A stretch of 64,000 nt of DNA from Escallonia rubra (GCA_033065855.1 JAVXUO010000464.1:62001-126000); one strand, 5' to 3'. Shown: positions 21,711 through 34,982, counted from the stretch's first letter. The notes: generated by a model not told the origin, from the sequence alone. A program made the numbers and translations.

Positions 21711-24628
21711 TTTGAGCGTTGGTCTAGATTGCTGATTTCAAGACTCAGGCCATGAGAAGTCTGTTTCTTATTAGGTTGCTGTTACAGAACGCGGTAACAA
21801 TGAAGCAATATATGAAAAACAAAGAAACGAGAAAATAAAAACTAAACAGAAAATACAAGATTTACGAGGTTCACCAATATATTTACGTCCTCGGAATATG
21901 ATCAGACTTGGATTTCACTATTCAGTAATGTTTAAAACCAGAAACCCTAGTCCCCCCTCTGTAGTCGTTTTTTTTATGTATTATCTCCAAACGCGAAGAT
22001 ACATATATATAAGAAAACTTTAGAGCGAAAAATGTACAATATTACAAAAGTACCCTCCCAAAAAAGTTGAGGCTTGATGTAAGGTACCTCAGTTACGAAT
22101 TTGTAATAATATTTTTGGGATGAAATCAGACTCCACGTACAGTAGTTGCTAGGAAATGTGATCTAGGCTCTTGCAATGATGCATTGACGTTACCGTTGCT
22201 AGAATATGCTATTCCAAACCTTTTCTGTATTTTTTCCCCGTTCAAACACTGTGACCACGTTGGTTGTGGTATATGACTAAATTTCAAGCTGGTGGGCCTC
22301 AGGTGCATCATTTTCTTCTGTTTTGGTGTCAAAAAGGTGCATTATTGACTAGTTTAGAGCTTCACTTCGTTTTCCGATTCAGTCATTAGTTTCGCGTTAC
22401 ATGCACATATGTAATATCATTTTCACCGTAAAAATGTTTGGTGTGGATTCGACCGTAGATACCAAAAAAATTATTTCTACTGGTCAACGGTAAATAATTT
22501 AGTGTCTAGTCAATTATTTAACATTTTGAAAATACGGGTCAAGATGTTGACTTGGGGCCATGCAAAAGAACGAGCTCAAACCAAAGTTAAATTTGAAGAA
22601 CCAGTCCAGATAAAATTATGCGGTCCAGCCCATGGTCTTGTTACCAGAAAAGTCAAATTTGACTAAAATCATTCCCAAAATTAAATGGAAACAAATATCA
22701 ATTTAATTGATTAAATCTGACGATTAAGGGGACAAAAATCTCCTTAATTACAAAGTCAAAACTCCAATTATTTAATAACGGACACACAGGGTCTCCGTTA
22801 TTAAAGCTTAAGTTTCGCCGAAACTCTGTCGTCTCCCAAGTTGCGCTTCATTTGAAGAATAATACGCACTAACACAGTGCCGTTTTTCAATCGAGAACTT
22901 TCAAGTCACGAAGATCGGTTTCTCTTTCGTCTCAAGTCGAAGAAGAATTCGTCTTCAATATCAGTGATTCTACAAGTCAAGGATCGCCATACTTGTTCGG
23001 GGATAGAGCTTCGATGCTCTCGAGCAAGCGCCGCTTCGACAATCTTTCAACCGTAAAGATTGAAGAAGCCAAAATTCACGTTTCAAGATTAAGCTATTTC
23101 AGCCCTTGCATCGTGACTAAACCGGAGATCGAATCAGAGGATTTTACATTCGTTTTATGTAACAATCACATAGTAGTGTAACCTATAATTTAAATTTGAT
23201 AAATTGAATTTTGTGCAATTATTTCTTATCTTGCAGTTTAGGCACAAAATTTATGCGTACACCGACGTTGCGCATAGTTGACTCGGTCTAACTCTTTAAG
23301 TTCGCGTCATCGACGAAAAATGGAAAGCTACCGATCTTTCCGATTTGGACGTTAACAGCTGCAACGGGAATCAAAGAATTCATATTTGGTTATTAAAAAT
23401 TGGAAGATGAACGTAATGTGAAACGTCGAAGTCATGCATGTTCCTATAAAGTGGGCGCACCCCACAGCAGCCGTCTCTTTCCCTGGTTTACCATCAGTCC
23501 ATCAGTCGGCTGATCTCCACTTGGAGACGCAACATAATTAAGACCTATTTTCTCCATTTAGGCAAACTTGGTAATTAGTAAGTTATATTACGAAAGAGAA
23601 CGAGAATAATAAGTTATTAGCGAGAAACCGATAAGAAAGTGTTTTTCGTTTCTAGAATCAAATTGATAAGAACGAACAATTTAATTTAAGCAATTTTTTT
23701 TTTCTGGCGTTGTATAAAAAGAATTACAATTGATTCACGCCAAAATTAGTATCTACAGAGTGAATCACGAGAAGTAAACCAAAAATGAAAAACTCATACG
23801 AACAAACTATTTCTACCCTCTAATATGCTACTCCAGTAAATTATATTTTTAGTGACAAAAAGGGAGTGGATAAACATATAAGAGAGTGAAAATAGCGTGT
23901 TCAATCTCATATTCTACAATTCCCATGTCTAATTTTGGGTAAAGTAAGATAACATATAAATTGGCAAAGGTTACGATTCTAACAAAGATTTATAACTCCT
24001 CATACTTCGCAACCTTACGTTACACGTAGTAGTACAAGTGTTTTTTTATGGGTTTATAATCAGATCTTTGGAAAAAGGTTTTGGTTGCAATCCGAGTAGC
24101 ACGAGTAATCTACAACCCTCCATATAACGACAAAAGATGATCGTTAAATATGGTAATGACTTTTAATTGGAGACGCTACAAAAATTTTACTAAGAATTAT
24201 AGATAAAGATGTCTGTAAAAGTGCCACTAATAATATTTTATAACTATTCATGAGAAGTTATAGGCGATTCTTACCATCCGCGTGAACCCGCGTGAGGGCC
24301 AAAATTTTTCTAGATCATTGCAACAATTTATAGCTCCGACACAGAGGCAATTTGATAATTCGGCCGAAAGTTAGCTTCCTCGTTGTCCCCTCTTTCCTTG
24401 TCGTTTATACTACTTCATTACACGTCATGGCCACTGTACATGGAGGCGTTGAAAGTCAGGTTTGTCACCCTGTGACCATTTTTTGACCACCCATGTATGG
24501 CCGTCCACAGCATGCAACGAAACACCCCACCACCCCTCCCCAAAACATATATTTGTTGCAATTCTAGACTTTGGAGACGAGTTGTGTAACCTTTTAAGAC
24601 CTGAAGACCACTAAAAATCCAAGAAGAG
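21711..24628. other. Intergenic DNA with decayed retrotransposon-like sequence
   Basis: No gene is visible. Around 21.80-21.93 kb a stretch (GATTTACGAGGTTCACCAAT, then ACGTCCTCGG) resembles sequence often met in plant retrotransposon ends, and 22.44-23.27 kb (GTGTGGATTCGACCGTAGAT onward) looks like a degraded LTR. Neither has ends or TSDs I can prove. The last several hundred bases form the MLO upstream region. Confidence 0.45.
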
Positions 24629-27600
24629 ATGGCTGAAGAGGGAGAAGTAACCACCCTTGAAACAACACCATCATGGGCAGTGGCCACTGTTTGCTTTGTC
24701 TTGATATCAGTTTCCATACTCATTGAGCATGGCCTCCATCTCTTAGCCAAGGTATAATCATCGAGCATGCGTAGTGCAAATTCTTTACAGTTTTGTGTTA
24801 CTGATTCAATTGTTTCGAAAACCAGTACTTCAACAGGAGGAGGAGGAAGTCTCTTAACCATGCTCTTAGCAAGATCAAATCAGGTGAGAGTCGGATCGAT
24901 AACAGCACTGTAACAGTATAAGGGTGGTGTAGATGTTTTTTCCAGATTGTTCGTACTGGTGTTTGTTGACATGGGCTCCTTGTTTTTGAAGCTCTCGATG
25001 GCTAAATGAAGTTTTTATGTTTGTAGAGTTGATGCTCCTGGGGTTCATCTCTTTGTTGCTGAATGTTTGCGAGAAGCCTATTGCAAACATCTGTATCCCA
25101 AAGAGCACCGCTGTGGATTTTCTTCCCTGCAAAAGCATGACAAAAGGAAGTGAGGAAGAACCCAAATGCGAAGAACAGGTTTATTCACAAAAGCCCGATT
25201 TTCTATGGCTTATACTATAAGTGCTTTACATTATGTATCACACACACACACACTCACTAATGAGGAAACTTCAAAATGTTACCCAGTGGCCTTATTTTCT
25301 TAGTTTTAGGTGAATCTTATGTATGTTTGTTTGGTGTTTGAAACCGTAAATGTAGGGAAAGATATCTTTAATCTCAAGAGCAGGTGTGCAGCAACTCCAG
25401 TTACTGATCTTTGCACTCGCCATTTCCCATGTATTCTCATGCTTCCTCACTTTCAGTCTTGGAATGGCTAAGGTAATTTCCATGACTTTTATCGTTTCCT
25501 TTCATGGGGAGGGGCGTGAGGTTGAAAAAGTTGAGGTGGGTCGTCAAAGTTTTGACTGTCAGGATAATAAATGAGGAAGGGGAATTGCATAGAAAATACA
25601 TCTGTTTTAAGCATGTGTGTGGACCTTTTTACCTACCTGTTTGACGATTCCATGATTGTGTTTTGTTGTGAAACTCTTCAGATGAGAAAATGGGAATTAT
25701 GGGAGACAGAAACAAGAACGTTAGATTATCAGTTTTCTCATGGTAAGAAGATTCAAGACTAAAAGACCCTTATTGTGCTTTGCCATTTCTAGATGCATGA
25801 TAGCTATATTTGGAGTGGTGGATATCTGCCATTCCCTTTTTCTCCTGGTCTTGAACTCTTGATATCTACTAGTCCTTGATGGACCTTTTTTCCCAACTAA
25901 TACAACGAACAAATCCCTAAGATCGACTCTGTACAAAACTGTCAAATTTATTTCTGTTGTGCTTAGTACTATGAAATTTCTATATCAGTGTCTTAAAGCA
26001 TTTCATCCTCGTCGAACTTAGTACCTCGTTCGAAAGAGTTATGGTACTGATTTGAAGTACTTAATTTATAGCTTTTGAAGTATATATGTCCCCGTACTAA
26101 ACCGAGAACTTGTCCCTATGAAGATCTTGAGAACCACATCAACTTATTTTATATGGTCTGATCACAACCGTATCAGTTTAGTTCTCGCTAATACTCTAGA
26201 ACAAATTATGTAGATCCTCGGAGGTTTCAGCTCATTCATCAAACATCATTTGGGAAGCGACATCTGAAATTTTGGAGTGAACACCGGTTCCTCCGTTTGC
26301 CGGTTAGTTATACAAACGCAGATGCATACATGATGTATATGGTTTTGCTTAATTATGTTGAAAGTAACCACCTTAAAATGCCATTGGTTCCTTTGGCAGG
26401 CTTGTTTTCTACGACAATTCTTCCATTCGGTATCCAAAGTAGATTATTTCATTCTTCGACATGGATTTATTATGGTATCTATTTCACCCTTCGACTTTTA
26501 AGTACAATAGTTTTCAGGAAATTAAGTACTTAACATAATCCTTCTTTTGTTGTGCTTTCTATTAGGCTCACTTTGCTGAAGGAAGCACTTTTGACTTCCA
26601 AAAGTATCTAAGAAGAGCTTTGGAAAAGGACCTTAATGCGGTGGTGAGAGGAAGGTAATCTGCATGTAAACATTAGTATCATTTTCATTTAGTCAAGGTT
26701 TCTCACATTAGAGTACTAGTTAATCATTTGTGCTTTTGTTGATTATGTATTTCAAACTTTTGCAGCCCATGGATATGGACTTTCTCTCTACTTTTCATAT
26801 TCTTCAATGCACACAGTAAATTCTGAACCCATTCTAATTTCAGGTTTCTCTCTCTGTTACATATAAATTACTATGTTACAAGACTAATAGAGACAATTTT
26901 CTGTGATTGCTGCAGTGTTCCAAAACCATTACTGGCTACCCTTTATCCTCATAGTGGTATGGAAATTAACTTTGAACTCATGCTTTCTTTTGCACGAGTG
27001 TGATAAGTTGAAAGGCTAATGAAATGTTTTGCTTTTGCCATTGTAGATGCTGCTGGTGGTTGGAACAAAGCTACAAGGCATCATAACAAAAATGTGCTTA
27101 GATACCAGTGATAAATCTCATGTTATCAGAGGCACTTTGCTTGTTAGGCCCAGTGACCACTTCTTCTGGTTTGGCAAGCCAAAACTACTGCTCCATCTAA
27201 TGCATTTTATCTTAGTTCAGGTGACTAACTATTCCTCCGCTCTTCTGATTAAACAAACTTGAATGACCTTATTGACACCCCTTGTGCGCGTTACTCACGC
27301 TCTCATTTACAATCATTCACTATGTCTTACCCATGCTCTCACGTACAATCACTCAAATTAGGAGCGTCAATAGGGTTTCTTCAAAAGTTTAGGTCGTGCT
27401 TATGTGCTTCCTAAAAGTAGGGTTACGGCGGCCAAGCATGGCAGCAAAGAGTATAAGCATTTTGAAGCGTGAATTATATTTACAAGCATTTGGTTTGCTA
27501 CTTGTATTCTCAATATCTTTCTTTGGTCTTTGCAGAACTCCTTTCAGTTGGCGTTCTTTACATGGACTTGGGTAAGACTTCATTTCAAGATTTCACCGAC

Positions 27601-28733
27601 CTTCTGTTCCACTTTCAGCAAGAATTAGGAATATCAATCATTAGTTCATTGCTAACATTTGCTCTTTCTGAACAGTACAAATTCGGTTTAAGGTCATGCT
27701 TCCACAGAGAAACTCATAATATAGTCATAAGGATTGTTAGCGGCTTGTTGGTTCAAATCCTTTGCGGCTATGTTACACTGCCTCTTTACGCATTGGTTAC
27801 ACAGGTAAACACAAATCTACAAGCCCATGTTCATTCGGTTCGAGTGTTTTGCCTTAACCTTGTGTTCAGGTCCACCCTTGAATTCATCTAACTTTTCTGA
27901 GTGAAAAGACACGAGCACACGGACACAATATCCATGTCATTGTCAATTTCAAACCTAATTCAAAAGGGGAACCAACTTCTAGGTTCCAAAATACAAGGAT
28001 CATAGTGTTCATTAAAAGTTTGTAACGAACTTCAGTTACTAAATATTCAAATGATCAACATGGTACTCTGAAAACTGTTTGGTTTGATAAAAAGGTACAC
28101 TATTTCTCTTATCTCCCCCTCCCCTGCTCTCCCGCAACTCCAATACACACGCGCACACACACACAGAGACACAAACACTCACAATATACCCCCTTTGCGG
28201 ATTTTATTCCTTGTAATAAGACTTCCATGTGGTCGATACTATTAGTCCTTGACAACTGATATTTTTCTTGTCGAACCCATAAGGCCACAATGCAGGTGTC
28301 TGAGTCTCCAACACCTGTAGTTATCCATATATAATTGTTGTTTTAGTAGTCTAAACTGATCGCAATGTGCAAACTGTAACAGATGGGTACATCCATGAAG
28401 AAATCTGTCTTCCCCGAGGAAGTGGCTCTAGGACTTAGAAGATGGCGAATCAAGGCCAGGAAAAAAATAGCTCGAAGTCGAAGGAACGCCTATTCTGCGC
28501 GTCCCTCACTAGACGCTTCGCTGACTTCATTCGAGTCTTCAGCATCTTTAAGTACTCTTGACGCTTCCTTCTCTGTAGAGCTCGACCACCCTCCCATGGA
28601 CGATGGTTCTGTTGAAGTCAAAGCAGTGGATGAAGATGAAGAGGCTGCTAGAAACATATTAGAGAAGCATAAAAAGTTGGTATCTTTTGAGGGTTTTGAC
28701 TCCAGCGAAAGACGCGATGATTTACATATTTAG
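24629..28733 (+). CDS. MLO: MLO-like seven-transmembrane protein, 14 coding exons
   Basis: Plasma-membrane protein of the plant MLO family; members act in powdery mildew susceptibility, root touch response or pollen-tube reception, recently linked to Ca2+ conductance. Exons: 24629-24751, 24826-24883, 25027-25178, 25356-25472, 25682-25742, 26214-26302, 26400-26474, 26566-26654, 26766-26815, 26916-26956, 27047-27220, 27536-27571, 27676-27804 and 28383-28733. All phases join, giving 514 aa, usual for the family. Family blocks: [14 protein letters not shown] (TM1), [90 protein letters not shown] calmodulin-binding helix lies at about 408-428 ([11 protein letters not shown], key Trp 419). The first loop is short. 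By eye it is nearest to AtMLO3-type proteins, but clade assignment needs a tree. Exon 10 joins through a single-base phase. Confidence 0.95.
27268..27375. mobile_element. Possible small MITE in MLO intron 11
   Basis: The segment opens TTATTGACACCCC and closes AGGAGCGTCAATAGGG, so the ends are imperfect inverted repeats (TATTGACACCCC against TATTGACGCTCC). The interior repeats CACGCTCTCATTTACAATCA / CATGCTCTCACGTACAATCA. It is about 105 bp long, and no TSD can be fixed. It lies wholly within an intron. Confidence 0.45.
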
Positions 28734-31264
28734 TTTGGAGACGAATTAAATGAATTCATTCATGTGAGCTCTGCTTGATTTTTTAGGAGGAAGGGATTTG
28801 TTAGCTGAGGTAGAGTAGAGCATGTGCAGTTATTCATTTATCTCTTTGTATATGAAGCAGTGAGAGTGAGCCACAAGCTCACTCTGCACGGAGGCAGGGG
28901 AGATGCTTCCTCTTCCGCCAAAGCTTGTAAAGCTAGATATCATTAATTGGATCATCTAAGTTTTGAGGATTTAATTGATTTCTTTTGACTCCAAAATTGA
29001 GTTTGTGAACATAATATATTACGCCTTAGATTGGTTCATTTTACTTTCGGGAATCCCCAAAGTTTTATACAAACATGAACGGTGATTCACACGACGTCGG
29101 GCGATTGTCCCACATGTGACACCATTTATGATAAGGTGGTAGTCCAAAAGGAACGACGATCGTTCCATTGTAGACAACAAATCCTCATGCTACATAATCG
29201 TCCGTTTTGCCTGTATATTCGTCTTGGTTTCCTATAGATATGATGAATTCGCACCGCATTTACGGCTGAGGAGTACCCTGCAATCATACAACAGATGATC
29301 GAAGAAAGAGGGGAGGGAACTGAGAAGTGGAGGTCAATAAGGAAACAAGTCAGAAAGCATTTACATCTAGCTAGGACACTGCCAAATATGTTGCTCCTTG
29401 CTGGTTTTGGAATAATGCTTTGGCTTACTTCTATACTGTATGTTGCTGCTTCAAGTTGATACAAACATTTAACTCAGAATTGATAGGAAATTACTATAGC
29501 TACAGGTCAATTGCCGCACCATAAATAAGGTTTTATGTATTAGCAAAAAGGATTAATATATGTCACTGGGGGTAAGAACAATCAGTTTTTGAATGACATA
29601 ATGATGTATCTTTACCATGTCAATAGGGTCCATGAAAATTAGTTTTGGGTTGCCTATTTGCGTTCCTCAAATGACTACCGACAATCTTTGCACTACTTTG
29701 TATGAGTTACGTTATACAAATTACATGCATAAAGTGGTAACAAGAATGCTATTAGAGGACAATAGAGACGAGGTTGGGCTAAAATTAGGAACTGAGAACT
29801 TGTGACTTTCCTCTTGATCATGAGGTTGGTTGGGCAAAATTAGGACCCGTAACTTATATGTTGTCTTGACCTTACTGTACAATTATACTCACTCTTTTTG
29901 TGAAATTACCCTCTCCATATTATAATTTTGGTGTCGCTTTTCTTTATTTGTAAGATATTAACAATGATAGAAGTAAACATATTACCATGTTTGCCTCTAA
30001 AATGGTAGAGTCAAAATTCAATTTAGCCACACTTTACTTACAACATGGAAAATTTTGAATAAGATACTGTCTATAGATAAAGCACAAAGCTAACACATAC
30101 ACAAAATTAACTTAGTTAATTATTATCTGCTAAGAGTTGCACTTCTTGAACATTACTTTTCTAATAAAAGAAAAAAGAAATCATCGGGAACAATGTAGTC
30201 GATGCAGTGGTATCTCACTGATGGCTCCCCCCCCCCCCCCCCCCCCCCCGCGCGGAAATGACATCGTGATTTGGATTGGATCTCGATGAAATAATACATC
30301 AATGAGAAGTTTTTCAAAAGTCATTGATTTATTATGTTATAGGAACTTCCAACTATGGCACGAAAGGGATCCTTTTCCTTTTCTATATAGAATAGAAAGG
30401 TCTTAATTTGAATGACTTCCCGATCTAAATAGAGTGACACAAATTATCTATGGTGACAAATGAATTGACTTTTAACTTCTCGTAGGAGGTCATTTTGACT
30501 TGGACTACACAAAACAGCGCCGAGAACCCTCTTATTAACTTGCCCAATACCTAGAAAACAATCTAAGCTAATCTGGTTACAACTAGAACTTAGTTCCAAA
30601 TTTATTAGCTGATTACTAAGAAACTATATCAGCTGAAGTAGCTACACATAGCCCAAAACTTTGGTCAGGCTCAAGATGAGTTGGACATGCGGAAGCTGGC
30701 CCCAAAAAACTATTTGATCATATTGACAGGGCTGGACTAAAAGTCCACTCCCAAGTATATATAATAAAAAATCTTACTTAATGACATTGAGTTAGTTTGT
30801 TAAATTTATAATATTTTAAAATTTTGGGGTATTTTCAATTTTGCTTTTTGTTTACCTATTTTCATAGCATGAAGGAAAAGAAAAGCGAAAAAAAGAAGAA
30901 GAAAGATATAAAACCCTGAAACCCTTCGATTTCTAAGAAGTAAATCCATAAGGGAGTCGTGACCTGCAAATGGTAGTGTTAGTCCTTCGATGTTCCATAC
31001 CACCATATAAGCCAATTCATTGTTTTTACCCTCTGATTCTAGTTTCTGTTACTGTTACTCTTGAAACTATTTTTGTTTTCAATTTGATAGCCACCTTTCT
31101 TTATCTTGGACTTTTTGTAAGGAGTCCTGTACTGTGTTTTGGGTATGCGGGCCTTTCTCTAAATACTGCTTTTTATCAGTAGTGAATAATGGTTGTATGT
31201 TTTGCATTCCTAATTTTGGATTTTGGCAAATAATTCCTGGTAAACATTCTTGCTGAAACAAGTT
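28734..31264. other. MLO 3' UTR and intergenic DNA
   Basis: The MLO 3' UTR occupies the first few hundred bases. The rest is AT-rich without recognisable genes. A 23-nt C homopolymer lies at 30227-30249, which may be under- or over-counted in the assembly. The exons that would encode the N-terminal half of the prohibitin pseudogene were looked for here and not seen. Confidence 0.5.
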
Positions 31265-32068
31265 ATGGTTGGTCTTCGGATCCTTGCACGCCCTCTGTCT
31301 GATCAGTTGCCTACAGTCTACCGAACTCTAGGTGCAAACTACGATGACAGGTTTCTGCCTTCAGTAATGCAGGAAACTATGATGGCTGTGGTTGCACAGA
31401 ACGATGCAAGCTAGCTCCTTACTCAGAGAGTGGTTAGGACCTCGGCCATTTTAACTCTACATGGAAATCTTTCTGAAGTCTGAAATTTGTTCAAGTGCTA
31501 CCTATGCTGGGCAACAAACTTTCTCCAAAAGAAACAAACATATTCCATTTAGATTGTCCATAAATGTTGAGTTGGTCAGATGATTATGTTTCCATTTCTG
31601 AGACTCTCTTTTGGTATATAAACTTGATGTTCTTCGCAGACTCTTAGCACGGAAATTCGGAGAGTATTGACAGACAGAGCAGCTACCTTTAACATTGCAG
31701 TGGACGACGTGTCAATCATAAGCCTAACTTTTGGGAAGGAGTTCACAGATGCAATTGAAGCAAAGCAAATTGCTGCACAAGAAGCTGAGAAAGCCAAGTT
31801 CGCAGTGGAGAAAGCCAAGTTCATAGGTGTGACACATTTCTTATTTTCATGCATGTTCTCTATACCATATTCTCAAGATGAAATTGTTTGATCACCAGGG
31901 TGAGGCCAAAGTTGCTCAGCTGATTGGGCAAGCTATTTCAAAAAAGTAGTCATTCATCACACTAAGGAAGATTGAAGCTGCTAGGGATAATGCACAGAAA
32001 ATTGTAAATTCTGCAAACCGTGCGCTCTAGAACTCAGATGACCTTTTGCTGAACCTTCGAGGTGTGGT
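31265..32068 (+). pseudogene. Type II prohibitin pseudogene, unprocessed
   Basis: Prohibitins form ring complexes in the inner mitochondrial membrane. Three exon-like blocks match plant type II prohibitin (AtPHB1/2/6 type): 31265-31430 (GLRILARPLSDQLPTVYRTL, then VVAQNDAS followed by a stop), 31640-31827 ([40 protein letters not shown]) and 31899-32068 (GEAKVAQLIGQAI, ITLRKIEAARD, NSDDLLLNL). Stops interrupt block 1 (after NDAS) and block 3 (after AISKK and after NRAL). The roughly 12-residue EQDKRSAVIRAQ-type segment and the entire N-terminal half with the membrane anchor are missing. The blocks are separated by intron-like sequence with AG acceptors, so this is a decayed DNA duplicate and not a processed copy. 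Confidence 0.88.
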
Positions 32069-33936
32069 CCTGAAGAACGAGAAATGAAGCCAAGACACAT
32101 AGGCTCGCGTTCTTCTTTAGGTCCTTATTAAGGGCCATACTAGAACAGTGTTGGTACCTTGTGATTTGCTTGATGAACTTCTAAGCGTAGATATTCAATA
32201 AGTACACGACCAAATCAACCAGCAGATATTGAAGAGTGGTCATATGGCCTGTGATTTTGCTACCTAAGATGAACATATATATCTGGTATCTCCTACTATA
32301 TAACTTGGTTTCACCTTGTTTAGTGCATTGCATGGTAAATTTGGTCCTCGAAATGTGCATTATCTGAGTATATATGGTGTTTGGATGACTGAATCAAATC
32401 AGTGTACTCTTAGCCTACAGACATTACTTTCAATACAAATTGTGATGTACTGTCAAGAGTTCCTGCTATGCAAAAACTGCGTGCGAAAATAGTAGAGGCA
32501 ACATGTTATCAAGAAGGAAATTTGGGATTCCTTCAATAGTGTGCTGATTTCAGCTCAGATAACTGCCGTCTTCGTGTTGATTAATAACAACCTCTAAGAC
32601 TTAACCAGTTTAATCCATCTTGCACTATTCACGCGCAACAAAAAAGAGTGTTTCGGTTCAGTTTTGGAAGTAGGAAACATAATTTTTTTTTTTTGCAGTC
32701 ACTCGATTGTTTTGACAAAAAACTAGTGATCGGGCACACGTTGATACCGCGTTCGTTACATAGCTAGACTTTTTCATAAACAACCAAAACAAAAACAGTG
32801 GCCGCCAAACCCCACAAGGAAAGTGCTTCTTGGCACCTTGACATGCCTTGCACATGAAAAACAGAAATGGCATTCATTTGGATGTGTGACATGGCGTCAC
32901 ACTCAAAATTAAATGAGCACAAGAAGCATTTTCAAAAGGTGCCGTGTGGGAAAGTAAGAAAGTGTGTGTAACCTTTTGACTTCATCCTGTCCTTCGTTTT
33001 CCAAAGTTTCAACACGGTGCCCGGAGTGGGCCTCGACACTCACAAGTTGTGTAACACGACAGACTAGACATTGAGAAAACTTGAACGAGGTGACTTTTGG
33101 AAGAAAAAAAAATAAAATGTGAAGCTTCTAATTGTGACTCTGGTATGACTCATTCTCGGTAGGTTCCACCTACCTGCCGTCGCCCTTATGTATTGCTGTC
33201 TGTTTAGTGACGGAAGGTTGACGTCAAAAATGTTTTATCGATGCTGTTAAATTTTATCGTGATAATCTTTTATTTTTAAAATATATATAGTAAAAGTTTT
33301 CTATTATAACAGAGGTGCAGTGGAGGACATGATTATAAACCATTTTTAGGTGAAGCGAGATGGCGCTCGTGAGGCTCCCAACTAATAAATTTGATTCTTT
33401 TCATTTGTTTTATATGGGAACGAACAAACAAAAGTGTTTTTTGGATTCCATTGAACACACTTAAATAATTGAGCTAAAAAGATAAGTTTTGCAGGCCCCC
33501 CCCCCCCCCCCCAACCCAAAGAGCTTTTTAATGTTTCCAAATTATGCTTGTTGAATGAATTTCCTCCTCGTTCCCGGTTTCTCTCTTTTCTTAGGGTTAA
33601 TAATATTTGGAGTTTTGATAGCTCACTTTTCCTACTTTGGAAAATTCAAAAAAAAAAAAAAAAAAAAGTGAATTCCCTTGCTCTTTACGAATAATAATAA
33701 AAATAAGTCTCACGGATAATAATAAAAATAAGAGGGGGAGATTGAAATTGATAGCTCACTTTCCCTACTTTAGTAGAAGTTGCAGCCAAGAATATTGAGA
33801 AAAAAAGAGAGAGATAAGCTTTCCAGGCCCACAAATAAGTGAACTCCTTTGCTCTTTAGGAACGCTCTTGATTAATCTTTGGCTGTCTTTCTTTCTTTTT
33901 TCCACCTTGTAAGAAAGCATTAAAACAGAACATATA
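32069..33936. other. Intergenic DNA between the prohibitin pseudogene and glutaredoxin
   Basis: No gene is seen. Features are homopolymer runs (C at about 33497-33512, A at about 33648-33667) and short locally duplicated pieces: GATAGCTCACTTT at about 33619 and 33751, and GTGAA(T/C)TCCCTTGCTCTTTA-like at about 33668 and 33838. Confidence 0.5.
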
Positions 33937-34813
33937 ACTTTACGAAAAAGAAAGGCGTTCACAATAACGTCCGTATCAGTGTTTCCATTCTTGAACTATG
34001 TAACCTTCTCAATACTCAACGATCGAGATCAATAATTCTAAAGCACGCATTGTTTTAGTCGGTCGCAACCTACTGCTCACGTTTGAAATAAACATAAAGG
34101 TGTACAATGCATAGCAACAAAACTAAAGGCCATCACCAAGTAGCGTAGCAACTTGGAATCTGCCTACCAAATAAACATCAATTAATGCGCCTACGGATAT
34201 GTTTATTTGGGTACCGGCCAAGTGTCATTATATATCTACTCTAGATCTACTCGTTGACATGATAAATGTTAAAGCATGATATGTATCGTTTAAGTTTGAT
34301 TCTTCCCACCTGTATGTTTGATATCTTTTAAATTATGATGTAGTTTTCATTCGATTTATTTGACTTGTCTCTTTACGTGCAACCAAGGACTTGTATGTTT
34401 GTGTTGCCGAAGCTAAATATAAATTCTTTTTAGAAGACTTGTACATATACGTTGCTAAAGCAAAGTAGCAACAAAATTGTTTGGTAAAAAACGCAAGAGT
34501 TTCTTTTTGGCTTAAAGAGTGTAGTTTTAGCTAGACGTTCTCTGTCTTACCAACCATTTTTAATATTTTCAATACAACTTTACCAAAAAAGAGAGGCGTT
34601 CACAATAATTTTCATGATGGTGTTTCCGTTCCTAAACTAAGTGACCTTTTACTGTACTAAGTGATCGAGATCAATAATTCAAAAGCACGCATAATTTTAA
34701 TCGATCGTAACATACGACTCACGTTTGAAATAAACGTAAAATGTACATGCATAGCAACAAAACTAGAGGCCGTCACCAAGTGGACGTAGCAACTTGGAAT
34801 CTGCCTACCAAAT
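33937..34813. repeat. ~235-bp direct duplication upstream of glutaredoxin (33937-34171 and 34577-34813)
   Basis: Both copies run from AACTTTAC(G/C)AAAAA through GGCGTTCACAATAA, GATCGAGATCAATAATTC, CTCACGTTTGAAATAAAC and GCATAGCAACAAAACTA to GCAACTTGGAATCTGCCTAC. They are diverged by roughly 15 percent and 640 bp apart. The second copy ends only a few bases before the TGACG cluster of the glutaredoxin promoter. Confidence 0.88.
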
Positions 34814-34816
34814 CAG

Positions 34817-34878
34817 TGACGTAGTTCCCGTCGCCCACAGTACCCGTGACGCTCGACAATGCGTCACCGCCCTTGACG
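34817..34878. promoter_or_regulatory. Cluster of four TGACG motifs (as-1-like) upstream of glutaredoxin
   Basis: TGACG occurs at 34817-34821, 34847-34851 and 34874-34878, and its complement CGTCA at 34862-34866, all within 62 bp and 105-166 bp before the glutaredoxin ATG. Read on the minus strand, 34860-34879 gives ACGTCAAGGGCGGTGACGCA, close to the classic as-1 element (ACGTAAGGGATGACGCA). TGA bZIP factors bind such elements, and GRXC9/GRX480 genes are known salicylate- and TGA-dependent as-1 targets. Function here is inferred. Confidence 0.65.
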
Positions 34879-34982
34879 TTAAAGCCTCCCTTCCTCCCCC
34901 CCAAAATCACATGATAAAATCCCCACCAACCCATCTCCCTCTTTCCCCTCCTCTTCCGCCATAATTAATCACCAAGCATACC

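Noticed and set aside
30227-30249. 23-nt C homopolymer as a functional G-quadruplex-like element
   Set aside because: A pure run is as likely a polymerase or assembly artefact, and no gene context supports a role.
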